A stretch of 46,308 nt of DNA from Parerythrobacter sp. (GCA_028289565.1 JANQPE010000088.1:1-46308); one strand, 5' to 3'. Counted from the first letter of the stretch, positions 18,301 through 27,015 are shown. Notes: generated by a model not told the origin, from the sequence alone. Numbers and translations: made by a program.

Positions 18301-19191
18301 CTACTTCCCGCGCTTGCGCCACACCGTGAACAGAACCCCTGGCGCAGCCAGGACCGGATGTTTCTCGCGCCACGGCGTGACCGCCACCGGAACGCCCGTA
18401 TGACGCTCGATCTTCCAGGCGGCATAGCGCGCAGCCCCATCGAACGTCGTGCTCGCCTTGACAAGCCGCAAAAGGTTGAGCGGCTTGCCCAACCTTTGCC
18501 GCTTGCGCCACCAGCGCAGGATTTCGGCCCGGCGAATGTCCGGAAGCTCGGGATGGATCGTGCCGTTGTCCCTTCCAAAGACGATCCCCTCCGCCTCCAG
18601 CGCCAAAGGCAACAACCCGTCGAAGTGCTCGCGGTTGACCGACAGGATCGCGTCCTCGCGTCCCGGCCTCTCAACCCGGAATTCGGCGCGATAGGTCGCC
18701 TGAAACAGCCCCCGCCAGTAATCGTCGGGTGTGCCTGAGGCGGGGCCCAGGGCAACGGCCAGTCGCGCGGCGGTCCTGGCTACCTCGGCCAATGCGGTAA
18801 CGATACGCCATTTCGCATCATCCCGCGCCACCCAGACCAGCCCACTCGGCTGAACGAAGCGAGCCCAGATCGTCGTGTCGCGACTGTCACCGCAGGCCGC
18901 GCGCTCAAAGGTCGAGAGCGCCATCTGCGCGACCTTGGCGCGCAACATCCGCCCATCATGTTCCCACTCATGGTAGCTGACGCGCGGCCAGACACGTTCC
19001 TTCTGGCGGCCGGCATTCAGCAGATAGAAATCGAGCACGCCCTCGAGTTCGCCCGTGCGCAGATTGGAACCATAGAACAACGCGGCTTCCGCCCCGACTT
19101 CTTGTGCCAGCTTCTGCGCGAATGCCGAGACCGCGGGATGCACAGACACGACAAGCCGTTCGGCGATCCGCTGCTCGAGCAGGCCGCTCAC
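18301..19191 (-). CDS. nucleotidyltransferase-like protein, possibly Tam41-type
   Basis: The 296-aa reading frame is best started at GTG 19191, which overlaps the stop of the lipid-kinase gene by 4 bases (GTGA). The early segment AALFYGSNLRTGELEGVLDF has a GS motif followed by an acidic strand, as in polymerase-beta-type nucleotidyltransferases. The rest (VSYHEWEHDGRMLRAKVAQM, FRVERPGREDAILSVNREHFD) broadly resembles the mitochondrial CDP-diacylglycerol synthase Tam41 (PF09139). If that is right, it would turn phosphatidic acid plus CTP into CDP-diacylglycerol. Coupling to a diacylglycerol-kinase-like gene agrees with that. The family call is made by eye and is uncertain; only the operon and the GS...D pattern are direct. 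Confidence 0.5.
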   Translation of the reverse strand: MSGLLEQRIAERLVVSVHPAVSAFAQKLAQEVGAEAALFYGSNLRTGELEGVLDFYLLNAGRQKERVWPRVSYHEWEHDGRMLRAKVAQMALSTFERAACGDSRDTTIWARFVQPSGLVWVARDDAKWRIVTALAEVARTAARLAVALGPASGTPDDYWRGLFQATYRAEFRVERPGREDAILSVNREHFDGLLPLALEAEGIVFGRDNGTIHPELPDIRRAEILRWWRKRQRLGKPLNLLRLVKASTTFDGAARYAAWKIERHTGVPVAVTPWREKHPVLAAPGVLFTVWRKRGK

Positions 19192-20195
19192 GGTACCACG
19201 AAGGTCAATTCGGGACCGGTCGTCACGTGATAGCGGCCGGCGGGAAAGGCCTCTCCATCGAGGATGAACTCGGCATCGATGGAAAACTCGAAGCTGTCGA
19301 CCGGCTGTTGACGCATCCCCATGCGCGACATCCAATCCGACATATATCCGGCAAGGAGCAGCGGCATCAGGACAAGCAAGCGACGATGCGGTCGATCCAT
19401 CGTGGTGAGTTTCAACCCCTCGCGATGCTTGCCAAAGATCTTGAGGCCGACAGGAAAGCGCTCCAGGGTCGAAGACAGCAGCAAGGCCCGGCGACCATCA
19501 TAACCACCGCCGCTATGCGCCAATTCCTTCCGTCCGGCACCGAGAAAGATATCGAGCTTCACCCCGCGCCGCCACTTGTTGCTGTCTCTCCCGAACAGCG
19601 CCTGCAATACGCCCCAGAACGAAGTAACGCCGACTGCGAGGCTGTCGAATGCGCCCATCCTGTGCGCATCCTGCCCAGCGCGAACGCCAAGCGTGAAACC
19701 GCCAGCACCCAGGATAAAGCCGAGCATGCGCCCGGCAACTCCTTCGCCATCGTCCTCGACCGGTTCGACAACCAGCGGGCGGCGGTAGACTCGGTTGCCT
19801 CCGGGGAAGGCGGCGATAGCGTCGGCGAGATTGTATCCCGCCGGCGCACCCAGATCGACATTGAGGGCATTGGTCTTGCCCTTCGGCAGTACGGCCAAGA
19901 CGGGCCAGTCGTCGCCAAAGATGACTTCTCCGCAAGTCAGCACGTCCCTTACGGTGCCATCGCCACCATTGATAATGAGGAAATCGATCCCGCATCGCGC
20001 AAAATCACCCAAGGCTCGTGCGATTTCCTCGCAACCGTCCGGCTGCGCGAAATGCACGTTGGATCGCTCCGCAATCTGCAAATCGCGTCCCCTGTTCCGG
20101 TGGCTGCGCGGATTGTAGATTACGCCCACAGCCGGTGGGGCAGAGCCGGTTTTCGTCTGCGGCAATTCGCGGTTTTCGGTGGTTTGGCCGGACAT
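19188..20195 (-). CDS. diacylglycerol kinase catalytic-domain protein (YegS/LCB5-like)
   Basis: The 335-aa protein opens with VGVIYNPRSHRNRG, the first nucleotide-contact strand of the DAGK fold. It then has LIINGGDGTVRDVL, the GGDGT catalytic loop (about residues 95-99), and LPKGKTNALNVDLG in place of the more usual GTxNDFA. The C-terminal beta domain ends with EFILDGEAFPAGRYHVTTGP, as in lipid kinases. Such enzymes phosphorylate diacylglycerol or sphingoid-type lipids at the inner membrane. It is the first gene of a two-gene unit with the nucleotidyltransferase-like protein (4-base overlap) and diverges from the M20 peptidase gene across 83 bases. Confidence 0.87.
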   Translation of the reverse strand: MSGQTTENRELPQTKTGSAPPAVGVIYNPRSHRNRGRDLQIAERSNVHFAQPDGCEEIARALGDFARCGIDFLIINGGDGTVRDVLTCGEVIFGDDWPVLAVLPKGKTNALNVDLGAPAGYNLADAIAAFPGGNRVYRRPLVVEPVEDDGEGVAGRMLGFILGAGGFTLGVRAGQDAHRMGAFDSLAVGVTSFWGVLQALFGRDSNKWRRGVKLDIFLGAGRKELAHSGGGYDGRRALLLSSTLERFPVGLKIFGKHREGLKLTTMDRPHRRLLVLMPLLLAGYMSDWMSRMGMRQQPVDSFEFSIDAEFILDGEAFPAGRYHVTTGPELTFVVP

Positions 20196-20278
20196 GCGAG
20201 GATCGCCTTAGACGCTGGGCGGGGCCTTGCTCCACTTTTTTCTGCCGCAAGGCTGTCCGATGCTGTAGTTCGGCAGCC

Positions 20279-21490
20279 ATGTTGCATCCCGACCTGCTCG
20301 ATTCCGCCCGCTCTCTTTCCGACAGTATCGTCGCGCTTCGCCGCGCCATTCACGCCGAACCGGAGCTTGGCCTCCACACGCCGAAGACCATGGCCAAGGT
20401 CCGCGAAGCCCTGGCTCACCTGCCACTCGAATGGCGCGAAAGCAGCTCCACGACCGGCCAGGTCGCCATCCTGAAGGGCGCGAAACCCGGTCGCCGCGTA
20501 TTACTGCGCGGCGACATGGATGCGCTGCCAATGACAGAGGAAACCGGACTCGAGTTTGCCTCGACCATCGACGGACGGATGCATGCTTGTGGACATGACA
20601 CGCATACCGCAATGCTGGCAGGGGCCGCGGAATTACTGGCCGCGAGACAGGATGACTTTGCCGGCGAAGTCCTGTTCATGTTCCAGCCCGGCGAGGAAGG
20701 CTTCCATGGCGCGCGCTTCATGCTCGACGACGGGTTGCTGGGCGGCGAGGATGTTGGCCCCCTGCCCGATGCGGCCTTTGCCCTTCATATCATGCCTAAT
20801 GCACCGCATGGCGTGCTGGCCGGGCGTGCCGGGGCATTGATGGCCGCAGCCGACCAGTTCGAAATCCGCGTGCGGGGACAAGGAGGCCATGCCTCCATGC
20901 CGCACGACGCGCGCGATCCGATCCCCGCGGCTTGCGAGATCGTGGGGGCGCTGCAAACGATGGTCACGAGGCATTTCAATGCAGCCGATGCCATAGTGGT
21001 GACAGTAAGCCAGCTCGAAGCCGGAACGGCGCACAACATCATCCCCGATCATGCCGCGCTGAAAGGCACGATGCGCACATTGTCACCCGGCAGCCGGGCC
21101 GAAGCGCAGGCGCGGATCGTGCAAGTTGCCGAAGGAGTGGCGGGAGCACATGGCATGGCCGCGGAGGTCGAGATTACCGAAGGCTTCCCGGTTACCCTTT
21201 GCGATGAGCGCGCCGTCACGCTCGGCCGCGCAGTAGCGCAAGACCTGTCGGGCGAAGGCGGCTGGCGCGACCTGCCTACCGCGATCATGGGCGCGGAGGA
21301 TTTCTCCTACGTCCTCGAGCAAGTCCCGGGCGCGATGTTCTTCCTGGGCGTCGCCCCCGAAGGCGACGACTGGCGGCAATGCTGCGGCATCCATTCCCCG
21401 CGCATGATGGTCGACGAAAGTGCGCTCCCGCACGGCACGGCCATGCTTGCAGGCTGCGCGCTCCGGTTTCTGGAGCGCGGTTTCAACTGA
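20279..21490 (+). CDS. M20-family amidohydrolase (hippurate hydrolase/aminoacylase type)
   Basis: The 403-aa cytoplasmic metallo-amidohydrolase begins MLHPDLLDSARSLSD at 20279. Metal-site motifs are VLLRGDMDALPMTEETGLEF, HACGHDTHTAMLAGAAELLA and FMFQPGEEGFHGARFML. The dimerisation domain carries GQGGHASMPHDARDP, and the last ligand region is TAIMGAEDFSYVLEQVPGAMFF. Enzymes of this branch cut N-acyl amino acids such as hippurate or indole-acetyl amino acids. The substrate cannot be told here. A longer upstream in-frame start (20018) would run back across the divergent kinase gene and is rejected. An acyl-CoA synthetase follows 91 bases later, perhaps to activate the acid that is released. Confidence 0.93.
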   Translation: MLHPDLLDSARSLSDSIVALRRAIHAEPELGLHTPKTMAKVREALAHLPLEWRESSSTTGQVAILKGAKPGRRVLLRGDMDALPMTEETGLEFASTIDGRMHACGHDTHTAMLAGAAELLAARQDDFAGEVLFMFQPGEEGFHGARFMLDDGLLGGEDVGPLPDAAFALHIMPNAPHGVLAGRAGALMAAADQFEIRVRGQGGHASMPHDARDPIPAACEIVGALQTMVTRHFNAADAIVVTVSQLEAGTAHNIIPDHAALKGTMRTLSPGSRAEAQARIVQVAEGVAGAHGMAAEVEITEGFPVTLCDERAVTLGRAVAQDLSGEGGWRDLPTAIMGAEDFSYVLEQVPGAMFFLGVAPEGDDWRQCCGIHSPRMMVDESALPHGTAMLAGCALRFLERGFN

Positions 21491-21581
21491 CTTATGCTGT
21501 TTACGTAACCGACCGGAATCGACATGCTCGGCTTGAAAAGAGCCGAAACGATTCGGCCGCAACCCTGCGGAGAGAAGGTGG

Positions 21582-23135
21582 ATGTCAGACGACAATCCCT
21601 ATTACCCGACTTACGGCGAAGCCCTGGCGGCGCATGCACGGGAGCGCCCCGATCAGGTTGCGCTTCGCTATCGGGAGCGGGCCACTGATTATGCGACCTA
21701 TGACCGACATGCAACGCAGATAGCCAACGGCCTGGCGGTGATGGGCCTGAAGAAAGGCGATCGCGTCGCCTATTTCGGCAAGAATACCGACCTTGCCATC
21801 GAGCTTGCGCTGGGCGCTGCGCGTGCCGGCATGGTGTTCGTCCCGATCATCTGGCGCCTTGCCCCGGCGGAAGTCCGTTTCATAATCGATGATTCGGGGG
21901 CGAGCGCCCTGTTCATCGAAGACGAGTTCACCGGAATCGAATTCGATGGAGAGACCATCTCGATGGACCACTCCTTCGAGAGCTGGCGCGATGCACAATC
22001 GGATGCGGCGGTGACCATCGAAGTCGATACGCACGACCCGCTACTCCAGCTCTATACCTCCGGTACCACCGGCCTGCCCAAGGGCGTTGTGCTGAGCCAT
22101 CACAACGGCACGCATATGCGCCCGATGATGAAGAAGCACGGCATCTACTGGTACTGCGCCGATCCCGGAGACAGTATCATATTCGCCATGCCCTACGGCC
22201 ATATCGCCGGGGTCGGGACAGTGATGGGCGCGGTCTATATCGGGCAGGAGATGATCATTCACCGCGAATTCGATCCGGGACTGATCATCGCCGATGTGCA
22301 GGAGCATCGGGTCAAATGGCTGTTCATCGTCCCCGCCGCGCTCGCGATGATGCTGGCCCATCCCGATGCAGCCAAGGCCGACTTCTCCTCGGTCAAGGGC
22401 CTCACTTACGGCGCCAGCCCGATCCCGCTCGACCTGCTCAAGCGTGGTGTGGAGCGGCTCAAATGCGATTTCGCGCAGCTATACGGCCTGACCGAAACCT
22501 TCGGCACGGTGGTCTCGCTGTCGCCCAATGATCACAGACCGGAAAACGTCAAGGGGCGTGAACATGTCATGAAGTCGGCCGGCAAGCCGATGCCCGGTAC
22601 CGAAGTCGCCATTCTCGACGAGGACCACAAGCCTCTCCCGCCCGGAGAGATCGGCGAAGTCGCCATTCGCAGCAAGGGCGTGATGCTGGGCTACTGGAAT
22701 CGCCCGAAAGAGAACGAAAAGGCGCTGATCGAAGGCGGCTGGTTCCTGACCGGCGATGCGGGGATCGTGGATGAAGAGGGCTATCTCTATATCCAGGACC
22801 GGATCAAGGACATGATCATCTCGGGCGGCGAGAACGTGTATCCCGCCGAGGTCGAAAGCGCGATCTACGGCCATCCGGATATCGCCGACATCGCCGTTAT
22901 CGGCGTGCCCGACGCAAAATGGGGCGAAGCGGTGAAGGCCGTGGTAGTCCGCAAGCCGGGCCACGAGCTCGACGAGGCCGGCGTGATTGCCTATGCGCGA
23001 GAGAAGATAGCCGGCTTCAAATGCCCCAAATCGGTCGACTTCATCGACGTATTGCCGCGCAATCCCTCAGGCAAGATTCTGCGACGGGAACTGCGTGCAC
23101 CCTATTGGGACGGGAAAGATCGGCAGGTGAATTGA
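21582..23135 (+). CDS. acyl-CoA synthetase (AMP-binding, long-chain fatty acid or related ligase)
   Basis: The 517-aa ANL-family enzyme has LQLYTSGTTGLPKGVVLSHH (P-loop, about residues 155-174) and FAQLYGLTETFGTVV (about 290-304). The A8 region reads GWFLTGDAGIVDEEGYLYI, then DRIKDMIISGGENVYPAEVE, and the catalytic lysine motif is NPSGKILRRELR near the end. It forms an acyl-adenylate and then the CoA thioester. It resembles FadD3/FadD13-like ligases; chain length cannot be fixed by eye. GGAGAGAAGG precedes the ATG. This is the last core gene before composition changes. Confidence 0.93.
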   Translation: MSDDNPYYPTYGEALAAHARERPDQVALRYRERATDYATYDRHATQIANGLAVMGLKKGDRVAYFGKNTDLAIELALGAARAGMVFVPIIWRLAPAEVRFIIDDSGASALFIEDEFTGIEFDGETISMDHSFESWRDAQSDAAVTIEVDTHDPLLQLYTSGTTGLPKGVVLSHHNGTHMRPMMKKHGIYWYCADPGDSIIFAMPYGHIAGVGTVMGAVYIGQEMIIHREFDPGLIIADVQEHRVKWLFIVPAALAMMLAHPDAAKADFSSVKGLTYGASPIPLDLLKRGVERLKCDFAQLYGLTETFGTVVSLSPNDHRPENVKGREHVMKSAGKPMPGTEVAILDEDHKPLPPGEIGEVAIRSKGVMLGYWNRPKENEKALIEGGWFLTGDAGIVDEEGYLYIQDRIKDMIISGGENVYPAEVESAIYGHPDIADIAVIGVPDAKWGEAVKAVVVRKPGHELDEAGVIAYAREKIAGFKCPKSVDFIDVLPRNPSGKILRRELRAPYWDGKDRQVN

Positions 23136-23520
23136 AGGCCCGCCCCATCGCGCTTGTCGGACTTGATCGCGATGACAACATGGCTGCCGAGACGCTGTAT
23201 TGTCGGCCGGATTCGAGGACATCAAATCCCTATGCGCACAAACAGCCCGCTTGCTCTTTGCCAACATGCCTGAGGTCGCAAGCTTCTCGTTCATTTTGAG
23301 CCATGCTCCGTTGAACCTGGTCGGTGATTAATTCGGGAAAGTTCACACTATCGGTCTTCTGTCTTCCTTGAGTGACAAAACCTCATTGCATGAGGAAAGG
23401 ACGAGGGAAGGGCGCCCTGCGTATAAGTAGAGACGAGTTCGCCTGAGGCTTACGGCGCCAGTGAGCACGCTTGGTGAGAGCTATGCTCCATGCTAAATGA
23501 CCCAGAAACTGGGGGCAGTG
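23136..23520. other. non-coding stretch at left edge of the island
   Basis: No supported gene is seen in about 380 bases. A perfect 6-base inverted repeat with a 3-base spacer (CCTCAT-TGC-ATGAGG, 23381-23395) could be a small operator. I looked for a copy of the tRNA-Arg 3' end here as an attachment-site mark and found only GGATTCGA (around 23208-23215), too short to count. Confidence 0.5.
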
Positions 23521-25503
23521 ATGGGAAAAAGCGAGAATTATTCGGTCGCTCACTGGCGGGTATGTCGTTGCTTCAAGCTTTGCATTTTTCTTTTTCTGGC
23601 AATAACTCTGCCGACATCAAACGCGTCAGCTCAACCATCAGCCGAGGGGGTAACCGAAGCCGCCGCAGCCTATCAGGATAGTCTCGCAAGAGTTGATGAG
23701 GCCAAGGCCGAGAGAAACGCGATAGATCAATGGGCAAGGTCGCAAGGCATTGATCCCTACAACTCAGGCAGACGCCGGGAGACCGTTGCATTGGATCGAC
23801 GAATCCAATCGCTGAATCAAGCTGCGGAAAGAAGCAAGGCCAAATACAACCAGCAAATAGCGATTTGGCGCCGGGATATGCAGCCCTATCTCGACCTGGA
23901 AGCGTCCGCTTTGGCCGGCATCCGAACTTTGCGTAGCGCCAATCGACCGGTCAGCGATGTCAATCGCGAACGCGCGCTGGGAGCACTCGAAGCCGATCTT
24001 CAGAAACTTTATCCTGACTCCGTTCGGAACTTGTCCACCATCATTGACGAAATGTCCGCCCTGGTTCGAGCCGGACGACCGCTGGCCGCCATTCATGAGG
24101 AACTTTCCACCAAATATAATGACGGGCCGAGCAAGGTTGCCATTGGAGACTTGGTCTCCGCGATCAGAGCTGAAATCCTGAAAGCTCCGCAATTGTCGCG
24201 CGTCGCCGCTTTCAACAAGGCTGCCGCTAATCTTGGAAACCTGCTGAAAATCGCAAAGATCATGAATCCAGATTCAGGCGATCCACTGGCCGCACCACGC
24301 CTCAATCAGCTAGCTGATCTCATAGACGTATCGAAAGCCGGAGTCGGGAGGCATCCGGTCGGCTACGCCCTTGGGATGTACGGCCTGATCGTCGACGATA
24401 TTGCAGGTTCGACACGAATCATCCAGCACCGGGTCGCATTGAACAATATTCAGGGACTGATCGAAGGCGGCTTACGCCGTCAGGACCCTTACGGCGATCT
24501 GTGGCTGGGCTTGAACCCCGAAGTGATTTTCGGCCTCCCCTTGCCCAATCCCGCAATCGTTCCGGACAAGACCAGTTACGAGGAAGGCGAAGGCATCACG
24601 GGCAAGTGGTACGGCTCCATCCGCTATGACGAAAGTGGATGGGTCGGCATCGTTCCCGCAGGAACACCGGACCACGAAACTTGGGCAGATTCCAAAGATC
24701 TTGATTACGCGCGGATAGTCAGCCCGGATGAGCGAGGCGATTTCAATTTCCGCTCCGACTTGCAGCCTGGCAATTACGAGCTGCGCATGTACGAGAACGA
24801 CAGCGGTGGCGAATTACTCGCAAGGCAGTCCGTCTCGATCACGTCCAAAAAGGAGAGGGAGATCACAAGGATATCCGACGCGCAGGCCCCGGACCTCTCC
24901 GGGATCTGGATCGGACGGGATTATTCATGTGACGGCCAGGCCTATTCAGAAGAAGTGAGCTTTAGCCAAGAGGGCGACCAAATCATCGCTATAAAACGCA
25001 CCGGCGACCCTTGCGTCTTGGCTGGCGATGTGACTTTCAAGGCGAGAATAAATGGCGGCGCGGATTGCCACGCAGGGACGCCAGAAAATCCCTCCAGCAG
25101 TATCATCCGCGGGACCTTTGTGCTGCGGTCAACTGATCGGGTCGAAGTTTGCGGCGGAACTTTCGTTCGACAGCGCGCCAAATCGGAAGCAAGCTGGGAA
25201 ACTTCGGAAGGCGATATGGATTTGCCAGAAAGTTTGAATGCCGGTCAGCAGGTTCGTGCCAAATACAATCAAGATGGCGGGCGCATTGTCGCACAGCTTT
25301 CCAACGGTTCAAACGGCGGGCTGATCATGTCCGGGCATTGGATCGAAACTGCATCAAGCAGAAAATGCCCAGGCATGTTCGATGGGAGCTACTACTGGGG
25401 CACCATTAGTTTCGTTTTCGATGCAACGCGCGAGGCCTTTGCCGGGCTTTGGGGCTATTGCGATGATGCACCGACCAACATCTGGACTGGACAAAAGCGC
25501 TAA
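23521..25503 (+). CDS. large exported protein of unknown function
   Basis: I do not recognise this 660-aa protein. After a leader (CFKLCIFLFLAITLPTSNASA, cleavage near residue 40) comes a charged, probably coiled-coil segment (about residues 45-130, rich in Ala, Glu, Arg and Gln). A helical middle follows. The C-terminal half is beta-rich: GEGITGKWYGSIRYDESGWV begins an Ig-like unit ending in LQPGNYELRMYENDSGGELL, and LSGIWIGRDYSCDGQAYSEE opens a further unit with paired cysteines. The region after that repeats a similar 'GxWxxG..C' theme. It looks like a secreted or periplasmic binding-type protein. The start at 23521 follows GGGGGCAG; an ATG at 23497 would add eight residues. It is the first gene of the island and has no operon partner. 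Confidence 0.7.
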   Translation: MGKSENYSVAHWRVCRCFKLCIFLFLAITLPTSNASAQPSAEGVTEAAAAYQDSLARVDEAKAERNAIDQWARSQGIDPYNSGRRRETVALDRRIQSLNQAAERSKAKYNQQIAIWRRDMQPYLDLEASALAGIRTLRSANRPVSDVNRERALGALEADLQKLYPDSVRNLSTIIDEMSALVRAGRPLAAIHEELSTKYNDGPSKVAIGDLVSAIRAEILKAPQLSRVAAFNKAAANLGNLLKIAKIMNPDSGDPLAAPRLNQLADLIDVSKAGVGRHPVGYALGMYGLIVDDIAGSTRIIQHRVALNNIQGLIEGGLRRQDPYGDLWLGLNPEVIFGLPLPNPAIVPDKTSYEEGEGITGKWYGSIRYDESGWVGIVPAGTPDHETWADSKDLDYARIVSPDERGDFNFRSDLQPGNYELRMYENDSGGELLARQSVSITSKKEREITRISDAQAPDLSGIWIGRDYSCDGQAYSEEVSFSQEGDQIIAIKRTGDPCVLAGDVTFKARINGGADCHAGTPENPSSSIIRGTFVLRSTDRVEVCGGTFVRQRAKSEASWETSEGDMDLPESLNAGQQVRAKYNQDGGRIVAQLSNGSNGGLIMSGHWIETASSRKCPGMFDGSYYWGTISFVFDATREAFAGLWGYCDDAPTNIWTGQKR

Positions 25504-25831
25504 CACGTTGATCGGCATTGTCAGGTCGGTCGCACCTATTGCGGATTGAGTGGCTGAGAGCGGGTTGAGTGGACGTCAGGACTTCGCGAGCGAGACAGGC
25601 CATTCTCACGTTTCAATTCATCGCCATGGGTTAGTCATCTGGTGGTTTTCCGTATCTGCGATTTCTGCCGTCCCTGTGGGACATCTGCAAATTGGTCGTG
25701 AGCAGAAGGGCTGCTTCCGTGATCTGAGCCAACAAAATCCGACAGCCCGCTAACGGCCCCAGATAAGGTCACGCACCTAACGTCTGCAAATGGGAGTGGA
25801 AGTAGTCATTCAATCGTCTAAAGAAAGAAGA
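25504..25831. other. non-coding stretch with repeat copies
   Basis: No supported gene is seen. The stretch holds one copy of a short dispersed repeat (25681-25719) and a partial one (25780-25794, ACGTCTGCAAATGGG). Similar 'GTCTGCAAATGGG' intergenic motifs are, to my knowledge, common in sphingomonad genomes. Confidence 0.5.
25681..25719 (+). repeat. dispersed short repeat, copy 1
   Basis: This begins ACATCTGCAAATTGGTCGTG and continues AGCAGAAGGGCTGCTTCCG. Most positions match the copy at 26265-26303, and the core GGTCGTGAGC is identical in both. The two copies flank the small lipoprotein gene in the same orientation. Confidence 0.5.
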
Positions 25832-26272
25832 ATGAGAACCAGCGTCACCGCTCTAGCCTTGCTTGTCGGCTCTTGCGGACCTTCGGACAGTTTTCCTGTA
25901 GCCGACTTCGCTTTGGAGTGTTCCTCACTCGACGAGCCTACGTTGAGGAACTCTTTGGACGCGTTTGCGAAACAAGAGGGGCTTTCGACTGATTTACAGG
26001 TAAGTTCGGCAGAGTACCTCCGCTTAAGGATGGATGGAGAAGGTTTTGGGCACCAGACTTACGTCGAGTTTTGGGCAGTCGAGACAGAGGACACATGGAC
26101 CACATGTCGTGAGGCAAAGATACCTTGCGTTGATGTGACTGTGTATACTGGCGGACGCATTCCGGAAGACGAAGGCACTTCGAATACGGTCACTCAGCGA
26201 CGAGTTGCCGAGCGACTTAAACGACTACTTAATGGTTTCTGCACCTCTGAAAGAGTTGATCCGAACATCTGA
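25832..26272 (+). CDS. small predicted lipoprotein of unknown function
   Basis: The frame starting at ATG 25832 encodes about 146 residues and opens MRTSVTALALLVGSC, a short signal with a lipobox cysteine. The mature part has cysteines in ALECSS, TTCREAKIPCVDV and LNGFCTSE, which could form disulfides, and a central VEFWAVETEDTWTTC. AGAAAGAAG just before the ATG is a plausible ribosome site. A start 42 bases upstream in the same frame would spoil the signal. It is flanked by two copies of a short repeat and has no operon partner. I do not know a family for it. Confidence 0.6.
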   Translation: MRTSVTALALLVGSCGPSDSFPVADFALECSSLDEPTLRNSLDAFAKQEGLSTDLQVSSAEYLRLRMDGEGFGHQTYVEFWAVETEDTWTTCREAKIPCVDVTVYTGGRIPEDEGTSNTVTQRRVAERLKRLLNGFCTSERVDPNI

Positions 26273-26303
26273 CTATGGGTCGTGAGCGGAAGGTCAGCTA
26301 TTG
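26265..26303 (+). repeat. dispersed short repeat, copy 2
   Basis: This begins ACATCTGACTATGGGTCGTG, continues AGCGGAAGGTCAGCTATTG, and aligns with the copy at 25681. It overlaps the last few codons and the stop of the lipoprotein gene. Confidence 0.5.
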
Positions 26304-26635
26304 GAAGCAAGGCTACTTGGATTGTCATTTGCATCGGTCCTTGAACCAGATGATCCTCCTCGGCGACGCATACGGCAATGCTCAGTCCGAAATCGTCGCC
26401 ACCTTTCCTGCGAAAATCAGCGCCTTCCTCCAAGACTGTCTTACAGTTTTCGAGGCAGCCGCGATATGGGGCGGAGATCCCATCCGTTGCCTAGCGCCTA
26501 TCCGCGCGGAATCCGCAAGGTGATGTTGACATGAAACGGCAAGATAGAGGTCTTCCTCCACTGTCAAAAGCATGTCGCCATGCTCAGATGGCGGTTCCCC
26601 TGCAGCAAACACCACATCAAGCATTCTATGGCTGA
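26273..26635. other. stretch without a supported gene
   Basis: Short open frames exist on both strands (for example 26275-26523 plus and 26382-26771 minus), but none has a convincing start signal, family motif or consistent codon bias. It may hold the decayed 5' part of the XRE gene that follows. Confidence 0.45.
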
Positions 26636-26839
26636 GAAGGGTCATCAGTTCTGACGCAGGTTGAACTGGCAGCGTCACTGAGCAAGCCGCAGTCCTTCGT
26701 CTCCAAGATCGAAACAGGAGAGCGGCGCTTAGACCTGAACCTGATCGAAATGGTTGCGATTGCTGACGCACTGCAAGTCACGCCAGCCGACATGCTCGAA
26801 CGCCTCGAAGCCATGCTCTCCCGGCCCGTCCGGATTTGA
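26636..26839 (+). pseudogene. XRE-family helix-turn-helix regulator, N-terminally truncated
   Basis: Between a TGA at 26633 and the TGA at 26837-26839 there is an open frame that reads LTQVELAASLSKPQSFVSKI, then ETGERRLDLNLIEMVAIADA and LQVTPADMLERLEAML. This is the Cro/CI-type helix-turn-helix (helices 2-5) with its usual 'SxxSxxExGxR' recognition segment. There is no ATG, GTG or TTG in frame before the motif. The expected first helix and start are missing and an upstream ATG (26628) is in another frame. A frameshift or deletion has probably removed the N-terminus. It sits 160 bases before the DGQHR operon and might be the relic of its controller. Confidence 0.65.
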
Positions 26840-27015
26840 TCTACCGCTAGGCTCTAGGGGCTGTGAGAATTTGCAATGCCATATTTTGGAAGACTTCTGT
26901 GCGACAGCGTTGCACGATCTCACTAGAGCAAAGCTATGTGCGAAAAGCGCGTCAGCTAGTGATTTGTGGAAATTGCGCTAGTAAGTATCGTTTAGAGGGG
27001 GTGTGCGGAACACGG
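26840..27015 (+). promoter_or_regulatory. likely promoter/operator region of the DGQHR operon
   Basis: This leader holds five CTAG tetramers (26847, 26854, 26923, 26956, 26978), three of them extended to ACTAG or CTAGT. The CACTAG at 26921 and CTAGTG at 26956 form an inverted pair. A purine-rich AGAGGGG (26994-27000) lies before the start codon. The exact promoter boxes cannot be fixed by eye. Confidence 0.4.

Noticed and set aside
23205-23220. GGATTCGA near the left edge as a possible attachment-site copy of tRNA-Arg
   Set aside because: Only eight bases match and the flanks differ, so it is not a convincing direct repeat.
26275-26523. 82-codon plus frame and an overlapping 129-codon minus frame
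   Set aside because: No ribosome site, motif or consistent codon use, and the plus frame begins inside a repeat copy.
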